Source: Streptomyces sp. V4I2
Lineage (GTDB): Bacteria; Actinomycetota; Actinomycetes; Streptomycetales; Streptomycetaceae
NCBI RefSeq assembly: GCF_030817655.1
Contig: NZ_JAUSZM010000003.1
Coordinates: 4,030,001-4,094,000 of the forward strand
Direction of reading: 5' to 3'
Length of the DNA stretch: 64,000 bases
This document shows positions 1 through 7,601 of the stretch, piece by piece. The translations under genes and the position numbers were made by a program. Within the stretch, counting starts at the first letter, position 1; every line of letters starts with the position of its first letter. Below the pieces are notes generated by a model. The model saw nothing but the letters and a program-made list of their open reading frames with translations. It did no database searches and was not told where the DNA came from.

Positions 1-323
1 CCCACCGCGACGACGTTCGCGTTGTTGTGCTGGCGGCCGAGGGACGCCGTCTCCTCGCTCCAGGCGAGGGCCGAGCGCACGCCCTTCACCTTGTTCGCGG
101 CGATCTGCTCGCCGTTGCCGGAGCCGCCGATCACGACGCCGAGGGCCTCGGGGTCCGCGGCCGTCCGCTCGGCGGCGCGGAGGCAGAACGGCGGGTAGTC
201 GTCCTGGGCGTCGTAGATGTGGGGACCACAGTCGACCGGGTCGTGGCCCGCTGCCCTGAGCCACTCGACGAGGTGGTTCTTGAGTTCGAAGCCGGCATGG
301 TCGGAGCCGAGATACACGCGCAT
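1..323 (-). CDS. rpiB: Ribose-5-phosphate isomerase B, 3' end outside window
   Basis: Interconverts ribose 5-phosphate and ribulose 5-phosphate in the non-oxidative pentose phosphate pathway (cytoplasmic). The minus-strand reading frame begins MRVYLGSDHAGFELKNHLVE, which is the typical RpiB/LacAB N-terminus with the SDHAG phosphate-binding segment. Further on it has a GGSGNGEQIAANK loop and RSALAW, both family hallmarks. About 107 codons are visible of the usual 150-160, and the C-terminus lies beyond base 1. The start is the only ATG in the right place. The gene is divergent from the permease that follows. Family assignment is secure; RpiB rather than LacA/B is inferred from the actinobacterial context. 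Confidence 0.93.
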   Translation of the reverse strand, partial: MRVYLGSDHAGFELKNHLVEWLRAAGHDPVDCGPHIYDAQDDYPPFCLRAAERTAADPEALGVVIGGSGNGEQIAANKVKGVRSALAWSEETASLGRQHNNANVVAV

Positions 324-474
324 GGGACGAGTGTGACACGGGCGTTTCAGGGCAGCAGCTCGGGGGGCCAATCCAGAAAACTGTGGGCAACACTACAGAA
401 CCTCAGGAAAAGCTCAAGTAACGATCCGGAATCAAAGGTTCACCAATCCCTTTGCCTCCGATTCACTGGACCAA

Positions 475-519
475 CCCGTACGCCGCTCGTACGGGAACCC
501 GCACCTCCCCCCGTGCGGG
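475..519 (+). promoter_or_regulatory. Two adjacent hairpins in the leader of the amino-acid permease
   Basis: CCCGTAC/GTACGGG (475-481 and 489-495) and CCCGCAC/GTGCGGG (498-504 and 513-519) are two perfect 7-bp inverted repeats in the untranslated leader, ending about 18 bases before the ribosome-binding site. They could be an operator or an RNA control element. No known riboswitch class is recognised. Confidence 0.35.
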
Positions 520-552
520 ATGAGCTCACCCGGCGCAAAGGAACCCCCTCCT

Positions 553-2001
553 ATGACTTCGCAGCCGACCCTTCCCAAGGCCGGACAAGACCCCGGAGCC
601 TCAGGCCGACCCGGCGAACCCGGCAACGGCCTCCAGGCGGGACTCAAGAACCGTCATCTCTCGATGATCGCCATCGGCGGTGTCATCGGGGCCGGACTGT
701 TCGTCGGGTCCAGCTCCGGTATCGCCACCGCGGGCCCCGGCATCCTCCTGTCGTACGCGCTCGTCGGCACGCTCGTGGTGCTGGTGATGCGGATGCTCGG
801 CGAGATGTCCGCCGCCAACCCGACCTCGGGTTCGTTCTCCGCGCACGCCGACCGGGCGCTCGGGCCGTGGGCCGGATTCTCCATCGGCTGGCTGTACTGG
901 TTCTTCTGGGTCGTCGTCCTCGCGGTGGAGGCCACCGCCGGTGCCAAGATCCTCGAAGGGTGGATACCCGCCGTACCGCAGTGGGGGTGGGCCCTCATCG
1001 TGATGGTGGTCCTCACCGCCACCAACCTCGTCTCCGTCGGCTCCTACGGCGAGTTCGAGTTCTGGTTCGCCGGGATCAAGGTCGTGGCGATCGGTGCGTT
1101 CATCGTCATCGGCGGGCTTGCCGTCTTCGGCGTGCTACCCGGCGCCGACAGCGACCAGGCCGGGCTCGGCAACCTCACCGAGCACGGCGGCTTCCTGCCC
1201 AACGGGCCCGGCGCGATCCTCACCGGTGTGCTGCTCGTCGTCTTCTCCTTCATGGGCAGCGAGATCGCCACCCTCGCGGCCGGCGAGTCCGAGGACCCGC
1301 AGCGGGCCGTGACGAAGTCGACCAACAGCATCATCTGGCGTATCGGCGTCTTCTACCTCGGCTCGATCTTCGTCGTCGTGACGCTGCTGCCCTGGGACGC
1401 CCAGTCCATCCAGGACGACGGTTCCTACGTCGCCGCCCTCGACTCCCTGGGTATCGCGCACGCCGGTCAGATCATGAACTTCATCGTGCTGACCTCGGTG
1501 CTGTCCTGTCTCAACTCCGGGCTCTACACGGCCTCCCGCATGGCCTTCTCGCTCGGCCAGCGCGGTGACGCGCCGAAGGCGTTCGCGCGGACGACGAGCC
1601 GTGGTGTGCCGCTCGCGGCGATCGTGGCGTCCGTCGTGTTCGGGTTCGTCGCCGTGTTCTTCAACTACAAGTTCCCCGACTCCGTCTTCCTCTTCCTGGT
1701 CAACTCCAGTGGTGCCGTCGCCCTGTTCGTGTGGCTGGTGATCTGTTTCTCGCAGCTGCGGATGCGGAAGATCATCCAGGCCGAGGCGCCGGAGAAGCTC
1801 GTCGTGAAGATGTGGCTGTACCCGTACCTGACCTGGGCGACGGCCGCGCTGATCGTCTTCGTCCTCGGCTACATGCTGACCGACACCGAGCACGACGGCC
1901 GCGACACCGTGCTGCTGTCGCTGCTCGTCGCGGCGGGCGTGATCGTCATCGCCTTCGTGAAGGAGAAGGTCAAGGGCGGGCGCGCGGTCACGAAGGTCTG
2001 A
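553..2001 (+). CDS. Amino acid permease (AAT family, APC superfamily)
   Basis: Inner-membrane proton-coupled amino-acid transporter of 482 residues with about 12 hydrophobic segments. The AAT-family signature is at the start of TM1 (LKNRHLSMIAIGGVIGAGLF, residues 31-50), followed by SYALVGTLVVLVMRMLGEM. This places it near GabP, ProY and AroP, but the substrate cannot be read from sequence. I chose ATG 553 because AAAGGA lies 10 bases upstream; an in-frame ATG 33 bases earlier has no clear ribosome-binding site. The gene is monocistronic, divergent from rpiB and convergent with the kinase gene, from which it is separated by a perfect palindrome. It has a hydrophilic Pro/Gly-rich N-terminal tail of about 30 residues and a short basic C-terminus. 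Confidence 0.85.
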   Translation: MTSQPTLPKAGQDPGASGRPGEPGNGLQAGLKNRHLSMIAIGGVIGAGLFVGSSSGIATAGPGILLSYALVGTLVVLVMRMLGEMSAANPTSGSFSAHADRALGPWAGFSIGWLYWFFWVVVLAVEATAGAKILEGWIPAVPQWGWALIVMVVLTATNLVSVGSYGEFEFWFAGIKVVAIGAFIVIGGLAVFGVLPGADSDQAGLGNLTEHGGFLPNGPGAILTGVLLVVFSFMGSEIATLAAGESEDPQRAVTKSTNSIIWRIGVFYLGSIFVVVTLLPWDAQSIQDDGSYVAALDSLGIAHAGQIMNFIVLTSVLSCLNSGLYTASRMAFSLGQRGDAPKAFARTTSRGVPLAAIVASVVFGFVAVFFNYKFPDSVFLFLVNSSGAVALFVWLVICFSQLRMRKIIQAEAPEKLVVKMWLYPYLTWATAALIVFVLGYMLTDTEHDGRDTVLLSLLVAAGVIVIAFVKEKVKGGRAVTKV

Positions 2002-2018
2002 TCGCCACGCACGTGAGA

Positions 2019-2048
2019 GGGGGCGTACGGCACGTGCCGTACGCCCCC
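2019..2048. terminator. Bidirectional terminator palindrome
   Basis: A perfect 30-bp palindrome with 15-bp arms (GGGGGCGTACGGCAC and its complement) and no loop lies between two convergent genes. It has no T-tract, as is usual in Streptomyces. Confidence 0.8.
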
Positions 2049-2061
2049 TTCGGCGTCCCCC

Positions 2062-4260
2062 TCACAGCACCGTGAAGCTGTCCCTCACCTTGCCGTACGT
2101 CTCGAGGGCTTGCGCCTCGATGTCCGGCTGGTACCAGGTGTTGATCTGGTACGACTTCCCGTTCTCGTTGAAGCCCAGCAGCTGGGCGTGCCAGGGGACG
2201 CCCTCCAGGGTGAAGGTGTACTCCCAGACGACCGCGGGGTTGCCGCGGAACGTCGTCTCCTCCAGGCGGATCTTCTGGTAGTCCCTGCCCTTGCGGGCGT
2301 TCTGTTCGGATGTCCGCCAGCTCTCCATCAGGTCGCCGCGGGCGAGGGATGACTTGGCGGCCAGCTCCTGCTTGCCGTCCGGGGACGTGTAGTGCACCTC
2401 GGCGCCCGTCTTGATGTCCCGCCGCCAGCCGGCCGGCGTCGCCCACGCGAACCCGCCCGCCTCCCGGCGCACCCCCGGCGGCAGGCTCTGCGGCCTCGAC
2501 GTGCCCTCGACGGTGGGCGACGGGCTGTCGCTCGGGGTGGTGGACGGGGCCTGTGACGGGGCCGGTGAGGAGGAGGCCGACGGGGACCCTCCAGCCCGGT
2601 TGTCGTCCGGCGAGCCGCTCGTCGCCGCCAGGACGATCGCGACGACCGCACCGGCGGTGACCACGCCCACGGCGGCGACCAGGCCCGTACGACGTCCCGC
2701 GCGCCGCCTGCGCCGGGGGTCCGCCGGGATGGCGGGGCCGGGGAGTTCGCCCGGCGGCATGGGGAGCGGGGCGGGGGAGGCGGGTGCGGGGCGGCGTTCT
2801 GTCTGCGCCTGGGCGCGGAGGAGTGAGACGCCGGTGACGGTGGGGGCGGCCCCTCCGGCTGCTGCGGTGCCCACGGAGTTGCCGGACGGGGTCCGGGAGC
2901 GGGTCTCCGAACGCAGCTCGGACGCGGCTTCGGTGGAGGCGCTGGCCGGTCGGGGAGCGGGGACAGGGGTGGAATCGGGAGTGGATTCGGGTGTGGGCGC
3001 CGGTCCCGACCGCGATACGGGTGTGGCCTCCGGCATCGGTGCCGGTGTCCTGGGGTCGCGCAGCGTGCGCAGATGCCGGGTGTTCACGAACGGCGGCGTG
3101 GGCGACTCCTCGGGTGCCGAGGGGAGGGGTGGCGTCGCGTCCTGGATGTCCGGCGCCTCCGGTTCGGCCTCCGGTTCGGGTAGTGGTTCGAGTTCTGGTT
3201 CCGGCTCCTCGTCCCTGCCCTGGACCGGCCGGTCCTCAACCGGCCGTTCCTCGGCCAAGGCTTCTTCCGGAGGCGCCGGAGCTTCCGGGGGCGCCGGAGC
3301 CGCTGGAGCCGCCCCCTCCCGAGACGCGCCCCCCGCCTCTCCCCCGCCCACCGGCACGGTCGGCATCGTCGGCGCCGCCGGATACGCGAGCGACCGTAGG
3401 GACGCCTCCAGTTCCTCCAGCCCCGGCCGTACCGTCGGCTCCTTCTCCAGCAGGGCGGCCAGGATGTCCCGCAGCGGGCCTTGCGCGGCGGGGAGTTCGG
3501 GCTCCTCGTACAGGACGGCGTGCAGCGTCGCCAGTGTCGTGTCGCGGGAGAAGGGGGAGCGGCCGCCCATGGCCGCGCACAGGGTCGCGCCGAGGGACCA
3601 CACGTCGGACGGCGGGCCCTGCGGGCGGCCGGAGACCCGCTCGGGGGCCATGTAGTCGGGCGAGCCGACCAGCATGCCGACCATGGTGAGCGCCTTGGCG
3701 TCCTGGATCGCGGCGATGCCGAAGTCCGTGAGCACGATGCGCCCTGCGCGGTTCTCCACCAGGACGTTGCCGGGTTTGATGTCCCGGTGCAGGACGCCCC
3801 GGTCGTGCACCTGGCGCAGCGCCTCCACCAGGCCGAGTCCGAGCCGTGCCGTCTCGCGCGGGCCGAGCGGGCCGTCCTCGGCCATGATGCGTTCGAGGGA
3901 GCGGCCGGCGACCAACTCCATGACGATCCACAGGCGTTCGCCCTCGTCGACCACGTCATACACGCGAACGACGTTGGGGTGGTCGATCCTCGCGGTGGCC
4001 CGGGCCTCGCGCAGGGTCCGTTCTCGGCGGGTGCGGGCGTCCTCGGCGTCGAGACCGTCTATACGCATCTCCTTGACGGCGACCTGCCGGTCGAGTATTT
4101 CGTCGGCGGCTCGCCACACCCGCCCCATTCCCCCCTGGCCGATACTTTCGACCAGGCGATAGCGCCCTGTCACCAGAAGCCCTGGAACTCCACCGCTCCT
4201 CGTATTCCCCGTATTCCCCGTATTCCCCGTATTCCCCGTATTTCCCGTATTCCCCGGCAA
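2062..4260 (-). CDS. Membrane-anchored Ser/Thr protein kinase (PASTA-less)
   Basis: Hanks-type kinase of up to 732 residues. Visible are the glycine loop GQGGMG (41-46), Lys63 in AVKEM, HRDIKPGN (158-165), DFG (179-181) and APE (205-207), so it should be active. A long Pro/Glu/Ser-rich linker (about 300-520) leads to a basic stretch and one transmembrane segment (about 527-547). A Ser/Thr/Pro-rich stalk and an extracellular domain of about 135 residues follow; the latter lacks PASTA repeats and resembles no sensor I can name. The start is uncertain. TTG at 4260 has GAGGGGGG 9 bases upstream and makes the protein begin with NTG repeats; GTG at 4173 would begin VTGRYRL and skip them. It is transcribed alone, divergent from the LPNTG gene. 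Confidence 0.88.
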   Translation of the reverse strand: MPGNTGNTGNTGNTGNTGNTRSGGVPGLLVTGRYRLVESIGQGGMGRVWRAADEILDRQVAVKEMRIDGLDAEDARTRRERTLREARATARIDHPNVVRVYDVVDEGERLWIVMELVAGRSLERIMAEDGPLGPRETARLGLGLVEALRQVHDRGVLHRDIKPGNVLVENRAGRIVLTDFGIAAIQDAKALTMVGMLVGSPDYMAPERVSGRPQGPPSDVWSLGATLCAAMGGRSPFSRDTTLATLHAVLYEEPELPAAQGPLRDILAALLEKEPTVRPGLEELEASLRSLAYPAAPTMPTVPVGGGEAGGASREGAAPAAPAPPEAPAPPEEALAEERPVEDRPVQGRDEEPEPELEPLPEPEAEPEAPDIQDATPPLPSAPEESPTPPFVNTRHLRTLRDPRTPAPMPEATPVSRSGPAPTPESTPDSTPVPAPRPASASTEAASELRSETRSRTPSGNSVGTAAAGGAAPTVTGVSLLRAQAQTERRPAPASPAPLPMPPGELPGPAIPADPRRRRRAGRRTGLVAAVGVVTAGAVVAIVLAATSGSPDDNRAGGSPSASSSPAPSQAPSTTPSDSPSPTVEGTSRPQSLPPGVRREAGGFAWATPAGWRRDIKTGAEVHYTSPDGKQELAAKSSLARGDLMESWRTSEQNARKGRDYQKIRLEETTFRGNPAVVWEYTFTLEGVPWHAQLLGFNENGKSYQINTWYQPDIEAQALETYGKVRDSFTVL
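4204..4257. repeat. Six tandem copies of a 9-bp unit (ATTCCCCGT)
   Basis: Six in-frame 9-bp copies, one with a single T substitution and the last ending GG. Read on the minus strand they give (N-T-G)n at the N-terminus of the kinase if the TTG start is used. Copy-number change would keep frame. Confidence 0.85.
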
Positions 4261-4421
4261 TCCGCTGCACCCCCCTCACATGCCTTCGGACCTCACATGC
4301 CTTCGGACGTTCCCGACCGGAACACAATGGTCACACTTCGCGCCGTACCAGCATAGTGCGGAGAAATCTTGTGGTACCTCTTCAAGTACTGCGAATTCAG
4401 GCGCAGCCAAGGGGGACGAAC

Positions 4422-5144
4422 ATGAGTTCTCGTCGTGCGACGACCATCGCGGGATCGCTGGTCACGGCATCTTTCTCGGCCGTGTTGATCCTTTCCGGAA
4501 CCGCCGGTGCGGATGACCAGGGGCCCGGGAGCAGCAAGGGGGGAAAGGCCGTTGACGAGGCGCCGGCGGGCGTGCAGCTGACCACGCTGCTGCCAGAGAA
4601 GATCTCGGTCGACAACAGCTCGCAGGAAACGGACATCACCGCCACGGTGAAGAACGAGGGGACCAAGGACAGCGGCAAGATCAGGCTTTTGGTCGTCGGT
4701 TTCGACGGACTCACGGTCAAAAACGTTCAAGGCTGCTCTCCGATTGACGGAAAAGACCTTCCGGAAGGCTCGAGCAGCGGTTTCAGCTGCCCCATCGACA
4801 ATCTGGCGGCCGGTAAGTCGGAGTCGTACGCCGTCGACGCGACATTCGATCTCGGCAAGACCGGAAAGATCTGTCTGCCGGTGCAGACCAGCGACGGGAA
4901 GAAGACGTTCTGGCAGCAGGGCCCGGTTCCGTTCGGTACGACGAACCCGTCGCCGAACGCCCCGGCCACCCCGCTGCTGCTCGGCACCGACAACAAGCCG
5001 GTCGGGCCGGGCGGCGACGAGCTGCCGAACACCGGTTTCGAGCGTGCCGTCCTGCCGCTGGGGGCGGCGGGCACGGCGCTGCTGGCCGTTGGCGCGGCCG
5101 GGCTGTGGTGGTCGCAGCGGCGGCCGGAGCAACAGGAGAACTGA
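4422..5144 (+). CDS. Secreted LPNTG-type surface protein (sortase substrate)
   Basis: A 240-residue exported protein of unknown function. A Sec signal peptide (1-30, ending SGTAGA) precedes a mature domain of about 150 residues with a beta-rich look (repeated TATVKNEGT, KIRLLVVGFDG) and three cysteines near 105, 123 and 151. The C-terminus is a classic cell-wall sorting signal: LPNTG at 201-205, a hydrophobic segment at 209-231, then SQRRPEQQEN. It is probably cleaved by a sortase and attached to peptidoglycan. ATG 4422 has GGGGGA 5 bases upstream; a longer frame from 4356 lacks a ribosome site and would bury the signal peptide. Promoters lie in the 160-base region shared with the divergent kinase gene. 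The function of the exposed domain is not recognisable. Confidence 0.8.
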   Translation: MSSRRATTIAGSLVTASFSAVLILSGTAGADDQGPGSSKGGKAVDEAPAGVQLTTLLPEKISVDNSSQETDITATVKNEGTKDSGKIRLLVVGFDGLTVKNVQGCSPIDGKDLPEGSSSGFSCPIDNLAAGKSESYAVDATFDLGKTGKICLPVQTSDGKKTFWQQGPVPFGTTNPSPNAPATPLLLGTDNKPVGPGGDELPNTGFERAVLPLGAAGTALLAVGAAGLWWSQRRPEQQEN

Positions 5145-5165
5145 TCCCGCGGATTCTCGGGGACG

Positions 5166-5200
5166 AGGCATAACCTGACGGCACCTGTCAGGTTATGCCT
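5166..5200. promoter_or_regulatory. 14-bp inverted repeat just upstream of the FAD oxidase
   Basis: Perfect arms AGGCATAACCTGAC and GTCAGGTTATGCCT flank a 7-base spacer and end 14 bases before the next start codon. The nested TAACCTGAC/GTCAGGTTA core looks like a TetR-type operator. It may also act as terminator for the LPNTG gene. No regulator gene is adjacent. Confidence 0.55.
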
Positions 5201-5214
5201 CCACCATCGGCCGT

Positions 5215-6555
5215 ATGAATCACCTGACCTACACGACAGACCCGCACGCTCTGCCCGTCCTGCGCCCCGGCGACCCCGGCTACGACGCCGAACTCGCCGG
5301 CTTCCAGACCGGGTTCGTGCAACGCCCCGCCCTCGTGGTCGCCGCCCGCTCCCCCGGTGACGTGGTCGCCGCCGTCCGGTACGCGGCCGACCGGAAGCTG
5401 CCGGTCGGCGTCCAGGCCGCCGGGCACGGCATCCCGGGCCCCTCGGAGGGTGGCGTCCTCGTCACGACCGCACGCATGGACGCGGTTCGTATCGACCCCG
5501 AAGCGCGCACGGCCCGCCTCCAGGCCGGCGTCCGTTGGGGCCGGGTCGTCGAGGCCGCCGAGCCGTACAGACTCGCGCCGCTCAACGGCTCCGCGCCGTC
5601 CGTCGGTGCCGTCTCCTCCACGCTGGGCGGCGGACTGGGCATCCTGGCCCGCGAGTTCGGTTACGCGGCCGACCATGTGCGCGCGCTGGACGTCGTCACC
5701 GGCGACGGCGAGCTGCGGCACGTGACCCGCGCGTCCGACCCCGACCTGTACTGGGCGCTGCTCGGCGGCGGAGCCGCCCTCGGCATCGGCATCGTCACGG
5801 AGCTGGAGATCGGCCTCGTCCCCGTCCGCACGCTCTACGGCGGCTCGCTCGCCTTCGACGGCCGCGAGGTCGGTCCGGCGGTCGTGCTGCGGGCGTACGA
5901 GGAGTGGACGCGGACCGTGCCCGACGGGCTGACCTCGTCCTTCGCCGCCGTACCGTATCCGGACCTGCCGGCATTGCCGCCGCACCTGCGTGGGCGGTAC
6001 GTCGTCTCAGTACGGGTCGCCCACACCGGCAGTGACGGCGATCAACTCGTCGCCCCGCTGCGGAAGATCGGGCCGGTGCTCGCCGACTCGCTGCGCGAGA
6101 TGCCGTACGCCGAGAGCCACACCATCCACAGCGACCCGGACTTCCCGCACGCCTACTACGGGGACAGCGCGGTGCTGAGCAGGCTCGACGCCGACAGGGC
6201 CGCCGAGCTGCTCGCGCGCACCGGGCCGGACGCGGGCGCCATGTGCGTCGTCCAGGTCAATCACCTGGGCGGGGCACTCGCGCGGCCGGCGCCCAACTCG
6301 GTGCCGTATCGCGAAGGGCGTTTCCTGCTGCGGTTGTTGACCATGGGCGATCGGGAGGCGGCCCGCCGGATCCTGGACCCCGCCTTCGCGCTGCTCGCGC
6401 CCGTCACGCTCGGGCGGGCGGTCAACTTCACGTTCGGGGCGGGCGACCGGGCCGAGGGGCTGTACGAGGCGGAGACGCGGAAGAGGCTCGCCGGAGTGAA
6501 GTCGCAGTACGACCCGGCGAACCTCTTCCGGAACAGTTACCGGGTCAGCGCTTGA
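5215..6555 (+). CDS. FAD-linked oxidase (berberine-bridge-like, PCMH-type)
   Basis: A 446-residue cytoplasmic flavoprotein oxidase or dehydrogenase. The N-terminal FAD_binding_4 domain (about 38-175) contains QAAGHG with His71 at the position that carries 8-alpha-histidyl FAD in this family, then SVGAVSSTLGGGLGILAREFG and the GGGAALGI pyrophosphate loop. The second attachment residue (Cys) of bicovalent enzymes is not evident. The C-terminal BBE motif YDPANLFRNSYRV ends the protein. The substrate is unknown; relatives oxidise sugars and secondary metabolites. No ribosome site precedes the ATG, and an inverted repeat sits just upstream, so translation may start near the transcript end. The 3' end overlaps bioY by 11 bases, convergently. 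Confidence 0.85.
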   Translation: MNHLTYTTDPHALPVLRPGDPGYDAELAGFQTGFVQRPALVVAARSPGDVVAAVRYAADRKLPVGVQAAGHGIPGPSEGGVLVTTARMDAVRIDPEARTARLQAGVRWGRVVEAAEPYRLAPLNGSAPSVGAVSSTLGGGLGILAREFGYAADHVRALDVVTGDGELRHVTRASDPDLYWALLGGGAALGIGIVTELEIGLVPVRTLYGGSLAFDGREVGPAVVLRAYEEWTRTVPDGLTSSFAAVPYPDLPALPPHLRGRYVVSVRVAHTGSDGDQLVAPLRKIGPVLADSLREMPYAESHTIHSDPDFPHAYYGDSAVLSRLDADRAAELLARTGPDAGAMCVVQVNHLGGALARPAPNSVPYREGRFLLRLLTMGDREAARRILDPAFALLAPVTLGRAVNFTFGAGDRAEGLYEAETRKRLAGVKSQYDPANLFRNSYRVSA

Positions 6556-7123
6556 CGAGCTTCCAGGCGGAGGGCAGCAGGCCCATCGCCAAGGCCGCCT
6601 TCACGGCGTCGCCGATCAGGAACGGGGTGAGGCCGGCCGCGATCGCGGCGGACGCCGAGAGGCCGGCCGCGTAGGCGAGGTACGGGACGCCGACGGCGTA
6701 GATGATCGCCTCGCCCACCAGCATCGTGCCCGCCATGCGGAGCATCGAGCGGTCGGCGCCGCGGCGGGCCAGGGCGCCCACGGCGGCGGACGCGAGCAGC
6801 ATGCCGAGGATGTAGCCGAAGGAGACGGAGACTCCTGAAGTGCCGTTCGCGAACCACGGCACACCGGCGAGACCGGCCAGCGCGTAGACGACGAGCGCCA
6901 AGAGGCCGCGGCTCGCGCCGAGCGTCGTGCCGACCAGCAGCGCGGCGAAGGTCTGGCCGGTCACCGGCACCGGGGAGCCCGGCACGGGCACCGCGATCTG
7001 GGCGGCGAGGCCGGTGAGCGCGGCGCCGCCGACCACGAGGGCCACGTCCCGGACACGGGAGGCGGGGAGCAGGTCGGCGAGGACCTGCCCCGGGCGAGCG
7101 GGGGCGACGGCAGCGGTGCTCAT
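6545..7123 (-). CDS. bioY: Biotin transporter substrate-binding subunit BioY
   Basis: The 192-residue S-component of an ECF-type biotin importer, with about six hydrophobic segments. The conserved BioY features PVPGSPVPVTGQTFAALLVG (about 49-68) and LALVVYALAGLAGVPWFANG are plain. BioY can work alone or with an energy-coupling BioMN or EcfA/T module; none is in this window. The start has CGGAG five bases upstream. Longer in-frame extensions have no ribosome site and no family resemblance. It is transcribed towards and slightly overlaps the FAD oxidase end. Actinobacterial bioY genes are commonly biotin-regulated by BioQ; a convincing operator was not found, though direct repeats lie upstream. 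Confidence 0.92.
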   Translation of the reverse strand: MSTAAVAPARPGQVLADLLPASRVRDVALVVGGAALTGLAAQIAVPVPGSPVPVTGQTFAALLVGTTLGASRGLLALVVYALAGLAGVPWFANGTSGVSVSFGYILGMLLASAAVGALARRGADRSMLRMAGTMLVGEAIIYAVGVPYLAYAAGLSASAAIAAGLTPFLIGDAVKAALAMGLLPSAWKLVKR

Positions 7124-7202
7124 GGGGACTCCGCGGGGTGAAGGGCACGGGGGACACGGCGACGCTATCCCAGCGCCCTCGCGCCGATCACCGTCAGCGC
7201 TC

Positions 7203-7265
7203 GACAAAGGGTGGAGCGCGGGCTTGGTGGGCTCCGGACAAAGGGTGGGAGTTACACGGTGTTCG
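7203..7265. repeat. Direct repeats upstream of bioY
   Basis: GACAAAGGGTGG occurs at 7203-7214 and again at 7237-7248, 34 bp apart, in the region between divergent bioY and the sulfur operon. GTTACACGGTGTTCG (7251-7265) follows and loosely resembles the actinobacterial biotin-repressor half-sites GAAC/GTTAC. The rest of 7124-7436 shows nothing else clear. Confidence 0.3.
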
Positions 7266-7436
7266 GGGTGATGCTGGTCACTGAGGTGACGTGGCGTGGG
7301 ATACGGAGGGGCGGCGGGCTGGATCTGTCGGATCCCGCCAAGGGGCTCGCCGCGCGGATCGCCGCGTGGACACCCGCCGTCTCGCCCGTCGGTCGCCGTC
7401 TGGGCAGCGCGGGACCGTTTTGCTAGCTTCGGGCGC

Positions 7437-7520
7437 ATGGTTGCCCAGGCCCGGAACTTCTCCTCGCGTCGCCACGTCGATCTGCGACGCGTGGGCACGG
7501 CCGTCTGTCGCCTCCGGTAG
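7437..7520 (+). CDS. Leader peptide of the RRHVDLRRV...C type, upstream of sulfur genes
   Basis: A 27-codon frame starting MVAQARNFSSRRHVDLRRVG and ending AVCRLR. The (R)RHVDLxRV...C pattern is one I know from short putative leader peptides that precede sulfur-assimilation and sulfonate-transport operons in Streptomyces. The single Cys codon lies four codons before the stop. A TAGCTT -10-like box (7424-7429) ends 8 bases before the ATG, so the transcript may be leaderless. A bulged hairpin lies 24 bases after the stop and the ROK gene follows. I infer cysteine- or sulfur-responsive attenuation. The peptide itself probably has no other role. Confidence 0.7.
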   Translation: MVAQARNFSSRRHVDLRRVGTAVCRLR

Positions 7521-7544
7521 GTCGGGGCGGGCGGAGCGGATCCG

Positions 7545-7572
7545 GTGCGCCTCGACTCATGAGTCGGCGCAC
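7545..7572 (+). promoter_or_regulatory. Hairpin after the leader peptide (attenuator candidate)
   Basis: GTGCGC-CT-CGACTC (7545-7558) pairs with GAGTCG-GCGCAC (7561-7572), giving 12 base pairs with a 2-base bulge and a 2-base centre. It lies between the leader stop and the GAGG ribosome site of the ROK gene. Confidence 0.5.
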
Positions 7573-7601
7573 TGTCGGACCCGTTCCTGAGGATGATCTT
7601 C

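Noticed and set aside
2411-3655. Long open frames opposite the Ser/Thr kinase gene
   Set aside because: Arg/Gly/Ser/Ala-rich translations with no domain; typical antisense shadows of a GC-rich gene whose own frame has intact kinase motifs.
7251-7265. Exact BioQ operator upstream of bioY
   Set aside because: GTTACACGGTGTTCG has the half-site letters but the spacing does not fit the consensus I remember.
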